The notes beneath the pieces are model-generated. The model saw nothing but the letters and a program-made list of their open reading frames with translations, was not told the origin of the DNA and ran no database searches. DNA of 64,000 nucleotides from Phoronis australis. Lineage: Eukaryota > Phoronida > Phoronidae. The DNA is taken from NCBI GenBank assembly GCA_002633005.1, contig NMRA01000054.1:1162927-1226926 (forward strand), read 5' to 3'. Made by a program: the position numbers and the translations under genes. Shown piece after piece: positions 59,831-64,000 of this stretch; within the stretch, counting starts at the first letter, position 1, and each line of letters begins with the position of its first letter.

Positions 59831-60245
59831 TACTGGTAGAATAGTGATTCAAGTACTCAAGAACTCTAATATGTCTAGGCGGTTTATGTTGGATCGGTCT
59901 GATAAAGAGGTTGTTAGTGAGTAACCACATCGAATTCTACACAAAATGGCAAAAATAACTAACGCTATGGCGGCAAAACGCACAATAAAGACACACACGT
60001 ATAACGTTCGTATCGTGTTCTAATGATATAATACAATTCCCGCCCTTTTTATCTTAAACTATCCTTCTGATTTCGGATACGTCGTCCAATATGATGGTCT
60101 GCCGTTCCAGTCTGAGATCCATTTGATGCGTCCACTTATATGTGTTGTCACTGTTTTGTCCGGTTGTCCGTGTGTATCCTCTACATGTATATCTCAAAAA
60201 CCCCTGTTCGAATCTTGATGAAATTTCGAACAAGGACATCACAAA

Positions 60246-61354
60246 AACAGGGATTGTTCCAAAACCCCTCGACACCCCACACCCCCTCGACCCACGAACC
60301 CCTCGACCCACCACTTACATTACCCAAAGCCAGGTTCGGCTCCGTCAGGTTATCGGCTCACCTTCGGGTTCATTGGGTCTGGCTGGTACCTAAGAACACT
60401 GTACAGCTGTACAAACCGGCACAAATTGCAGCAGACAACCACACGTTTTAAACGCAACACGAACAAGGCGTATATAATCGAAAGTGGAACAACGCACCTT
60501 TTCTGAGAGAAACGGCAGGTAGACCTCCTAAGCATCAAAACAGGCCGATGCCCCTTTCGTCCAATAGCAGGACAAGAAGGCCGACGATGTTCACTAATCA
60601 CGTCGAACTACTTTTCAGTTTGACGGATCGAGAGTGCGAGTAGACCTGGCCAGAGAAGTTGGCACGCGAGCTGGCACGCGCTCTGTCTGCACGAGACCTG
60701 CTGTGGGGAGCCAGAGGGTACTACACTAACATGTTCGTCCGCTGTAACAATGTTTCAAGCAACAAAACTCAAAATTCTAATTTATTACATCAAGACATGG
60801 CCTGTGCAACACTGAAATAAGTAGGGGGCTATTGCTCCCCAAGTCACCTATGGTGCACCGCCCATGAAAGATTTTCAAAAGGGTGAAATGAATTAAACGT
60901 CATTAACGACAGTCCCATATCTGACACTGAATAATTACAATAAAGACACAAAATCGAAGACAAGAAAGCAGGAATCATGATGAAATGCACAACGTTCAAC
61001 TAAGAATTAAACTGATTTTATCTCAGAAAACACTTTTAATTAGAAGTTGTTCGGAGCTTTTTTATAAAAAAACTTCGACTTTCTTACGTGAATGTGTTTT
61101 TCTTTTGCTTTTATTTTCGCAAAAAATTGCGAGGTCAATGATTGCCAAACTCTCTGTTAAACCACGTGATGGCAGTTAAGTTTTAAAAGAATGTCACTCC
61201 GCGACGTTATACGATTAAGAAATAAGTAAAAAGCGCAAGTATACCTCTATTGCCAAAGTCGTGGGTCGAAGGGGTCATGGGTCGAGGGGGTCCTGGGTAG
61301 AGGGAGCCGTGGGTCAAAGAGGTTGTGGGTCGAGGGGTTTTAGAACAATCCCTA
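60246..61354. repeat. Inverted pair of (CCCCTCGACCCAC)n minisatellites
   Basis: The left array (60246-60318) begins GGGATTGTTCCAAAACCCC then CTCGACCCACG units. The right array (61255-61354) is its reverse complement, ending GGGTCGAGGGGTTTTAGAAC then AATCCC. The 1.1-kb pair could form a foldback. Beside both, in direct orientation, are weakly similar pieces (ATATCTCAAAAACCCCTG at 60188 and GATATCTAAAGAACG at 61420) followed by GATGAAATTT/GGTGAAACTT, a word pattern of a dispersed repeat. Confidence 0.65.
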
Positions 61355-62329
61355 GAGCGGTTCATGCCACTTTTCATTCTGGCCCGCCCTTTGCTGTATT
61401 TCTTGGGGGAAAAGCGTTTCCGGGTGATATCTAAAGAACGTATTGACGGATTTCGGTGAAACTTGACACAAAGGTGTGTGAGACGAATGCGCCTGTACGA
61501 TTATATTTTTGGGCGGATTCACCCTAGAGTCAGCAGTATCACGTAGGTGATCCTCTGCTCGTTAACCTGGCAATTGATGAAAAGAGGCAACCTTTTTTAG
61601 TCGTACCTATGACGAAATGCGCACCCTGAGGCTTGGAAGCCCACCACAGAATGATCCGTACATATTACGTATTCAATATCTACTGGCTGTGATGCTTTGG
61701 ACTACTGCTATCATAACGTTTTTCGTAAAACATGGTTAATGCAATCTCTTAAAACCAATGATCAAACCCGTTTTACTCAATTATTGAGATTTTATATTTT
61801 TTACATTTCACGGTATGATTTTTTGATGAGGTGTGAAATGTGTAAATATGGCTTCGTGTGTACAAACCCTAGGTAAAGGGATATAAATGTTTTCTTTGGG
61901 ACTTACTTTCAGATTGATGGTACATGAAGGACATTGCTTATGAGTGCAAGCTTTGGAGTATCAAGGGGGAGGGGAGGTGGGGGGAGGCTGGCACTGTTCA
62001 TTGCCTCTCGGTTGACATGGTTCGTCAACTGTGCGTCGGTTCCCCTGTTAATCGCAAAGTGACCCCAACTTGACACTCATTTCACCCCCTTCCCCCTGTC
62101 GCCAACAATTCCGCGTTTGCTGTACCAAGTGAAACACTGCTGCTTATGGCAGTAAGTGCGAGGATTTAATTTGTTCTATTTGATTTTGTATAGACGGCAA
62201 GTATACCACAGATGCTAAGTCGTCTTATTGTTCACAGAAAAGTACAAACCTGCTCTTGATGAGCTGCGGTCGTGTGTATAACAGAAACACGTGCAAATTT
62301 AAAAGAAATAACCAATTATCTTTTAACAG

Positions 62330-62474
62330 CTATTCGGCTTGATTTCGGGAAAAGTCTTAATCAGGGAGCCATACAAGTTTATATGCACCACGAAGGAACA
62401 TGGGGCTATATTTGCTGGAACGACAACTGGAATTTAAAAGCCGCTGAAGTTGCTTGCAAGCAGCTAGGATTCTA
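62330..62474 (+). CDS. Exon: group A SRCR domain 2, first half
   Basis: The 145-base exon has acceptor CAATTATCTTTTAACAG and donor TA|GTAAGT at 62475. It enters in phase 1 and leaves in phase 2, exactly like the exon at 53900. It encodes TIRLDFGKSLNQGAIQVYMH, then HEGTWGYICWNDNWNLKAAE and VACKQLGF. The entry codon ACT is formed with the last base of the exon ending at 54877. The matching second half was not found in the remaining 1.5 kb and presumably lies beyond the window. Confidence 0.92.
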
Positions 62475-64000
62475 GTAAGTTTGTCATAGTTTGATGTTGT
62501 TATTTTTAAAACTATCGCATGATTTTGTACAGTCACATCTCGTAACGATACCTGTGACTGACAAATTGCACTTTTAAAATTCCATGTGTAGTCCTCTGCA
62601 CACATGTCTTGGTTTCAGGGCTCCGTTTCATGAAACTGTTTTAGTCTTAAACCAAAACAACAATACTGTTATTCCATCACATGTCACGCTGCCCTTGTTG
62701 AGCAATGCTGTTGACGTCATGTCAGCAACCAAACTTGAGACTTAACCTTTGAGGAAACGAGGTCCAGATATTCCATAAAGTATATACCAAAAATATTAGG
62801 ACATAACAGCCCGGTTAGGCTTTCGTGCTTTTTCTCCATTACACTAACTTGATTTTCTGACGGCAGTGTTCCTTAAAACAGTTATCTAACCAAGTCTTTG
62901 TGTTTCTGTTTCAATTTCCCATTCAATTCCTGTATTATTTACGGAAGATTTCATTGTGCGCGGCAATTAACCGCCATGATTTTAAAGTCCTTTGCACGTT
63001 GCGTGTGACGTAACATTCAGCGGGACTTGAACGAGGCTAACCAGAAACTGATATTGTTGCTCATTTTTTCTTTTACCATTACTGAAAACTGGTCACTTTG
63101 GCATATTTGACGGGTCTTATCTGCTTAAGTGTCTGATGTACAGCGATGATGAATCAGGTAAATAGTTTACTGAACTCTCAATGAACGGCTGTGAATCAAA
63201 TGAATGAATCAATGGGCTTCATATTAATTTGAGCTTCGTTAAGGTAGGTTATGACTCTGACTTTAATTGCATTCCATCAGTGTATAGACGTTGTTCACGG
63301 CATCAGCGGCCCTGATTGGGGCACATGTCGAATATTGAGCCTTCACATCAGAGAACCAGATACATCCGCTGAATAACTGTCTGATAAAAAACCAGTGTTG
63401 CCTGATTATCAAAATTAGGTACACCTATTTAGCTAGCGCCGCACCTTACTTAAGTTATTAAGTTATTCAAGTATTAGTCCGTGGGCCAGATCTCATAGCG
63501 TTCATCCTTGTGAGTACTTTAGGGGGGGGGGGGGCAACCTAGTTTTATCTATGTGGCTAGACAATATACCTATAAATCAAATTCCAAAAAGTTCCCACGT
63601 CTACACTTGCACATTTTTTTAAAACAAGATGTTTTTGTTGCACAAAATATGATGCACATTCCTGCCACTTGGTGGCGCTTTTCTATTGAATTGACCAATC
63701 AGAGAGCCAGATTGTATTGTTGTGCTTAGTTACTTCAATATGGCTGCTCCCATGGAGTGTGATGCCTGAATAATTCAAGGTTTATCAAACAGCACAAAAT
63801 TGTGATGCCAGAGCCTAAAGAAGCTTAGGAAAGCTTCCTGACGAAATCTGATGGACTGTGGAACTCTGTAGATCAGTAGATAAAAAAGAAGAAGAGGTGT
63901 CACAAACGTTTGTCAAGAAAACAGCTGCATGTCCTGGTATAGCCTACACAGTATACTGCTGAGTGCTGTAGACTAGAAGACCAAGTGTCAGACCAAAAAA
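62475..64000. other. Final intron, no exon recognised
   Basis: It contains a G-run at 63521-63534. I looked for the SRCR second-half pattern (C-x-G-x-E-x2-L-x2-C) and did not find it. Confidence 0.5.

Larger units (their letters stand above)
54878..62329. other. 7.5-kb intron between SRCR domains
   Basis: It contains a TG microsatellite (55308-55440), a duplicated tRNA-like piece (55961-56175), a 61-bp duplication beside an N (56939-57153), a non-LTR fragment (59400-59620) and inverted G-rich minisatellites (60246-61354). The 57835-58640 stretch has a 136-codon + frame (58105-58515) with cysteine/histidine content and a RLPFGF-like word at 58550, perhaps an unidentifiable retroelement relic. 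A poly-G/C-poor remainder shows nothing I can name. Confidence 0.5.

Overview
The window is animal (metazoan) nuclear DNA from a draft assembly: single N bases stand at 20910 and 57000, coding is split into short exons with GT-AG introns, and most of the sequence is intron filled with degraded transposons. The domain set (WSC, LDLR class A, fucolectin-type F5/8C, kringle, group A SRCR) and the mobile elements (Ty3/Gypsy, BEL/Pao, Penelope-like, non-LTR, THAP/P-element, TTAA-type) fit a marine invertebrate such as a cephalochordate, hemichordate or cnidarian. The sequence alone does not decide among them. There is nothing prokaryotic, no rRNA, no convincing functional tRNA and no CRISPR array.

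One gene explains nearly all supported coding sequence. It lies on the + strand from at least 921 to 62474 and is open at both ends. I placed eleven exons by reading domains and splice sites: WSC (921-1199), LDLa (2911-3036), LDLa (8749-8865), fucolectin N-half (9163-9375), kringle (13555-13776), fucolectin C-half (18862-19071), fucolectin N-half (35852-36064), fucolectin C-half (48735-48932), SRCR first half (53900-54065), SRCR second half (54690-54877) and the first half of another SRCR (62330-62474). They join in one continuous reading frame. Every intron is phase 1 except the phase 2 intron inside each SRCR domain. Two cysteine-rich or domain-ending codons are completed across splice junctions, for example the last Cys of the second LDLa. 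About 690 residues are encoded here. The protein should be a secreted or cell-surface adhesion, scavenger or lectin-like receptor. The kringle exon sits between the two exons of the first fucolectin domain.

The introns, in order, hold: the 3' end of a non-LTR element (1-480, upstream of the first exon); a half copy of a foldback element with a tRNA-like segment (5.28-6.09 kb); a decayed antisense Gypsy (10.87-13.02 kb); a dispersed block R1 (13.83-14.46 kb); an antisense Penelope-like element (14.8-15.45 kb); TTAA-flanked DNA transposons (15.47-16.03, 19.89-22.80 and 29.65-31.33 kb); an antisense Gypsy tail, non-LTR and BEL/Pao cluster (23.2-29.3 kb); a small TIR element with a HIRAN-like reading frame (36.38-37.09 kb); a P-element-like THAP transposon with 59-bp TIRs and an 8-bp target duplication (38.63-43.50 kb) that carries a 1.7-kb palindrome; a degenerate tandem array (45.7-46.45 kb); a sense-strand Gypsy (50.0-53.69 kb); and G-rich minisatellites near 16 and 60-61 kb.

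Block R1 lies in the intron splitting fucolectin domain 1. Its two halves recur at 38.25 and 46.69 kb, inside the intron splitting fucolectin domain 2. This suggests that the whole two-exon lectin module was duplicated with its intron. The second copy was later pried apart by the P-like transposon and other insertions.
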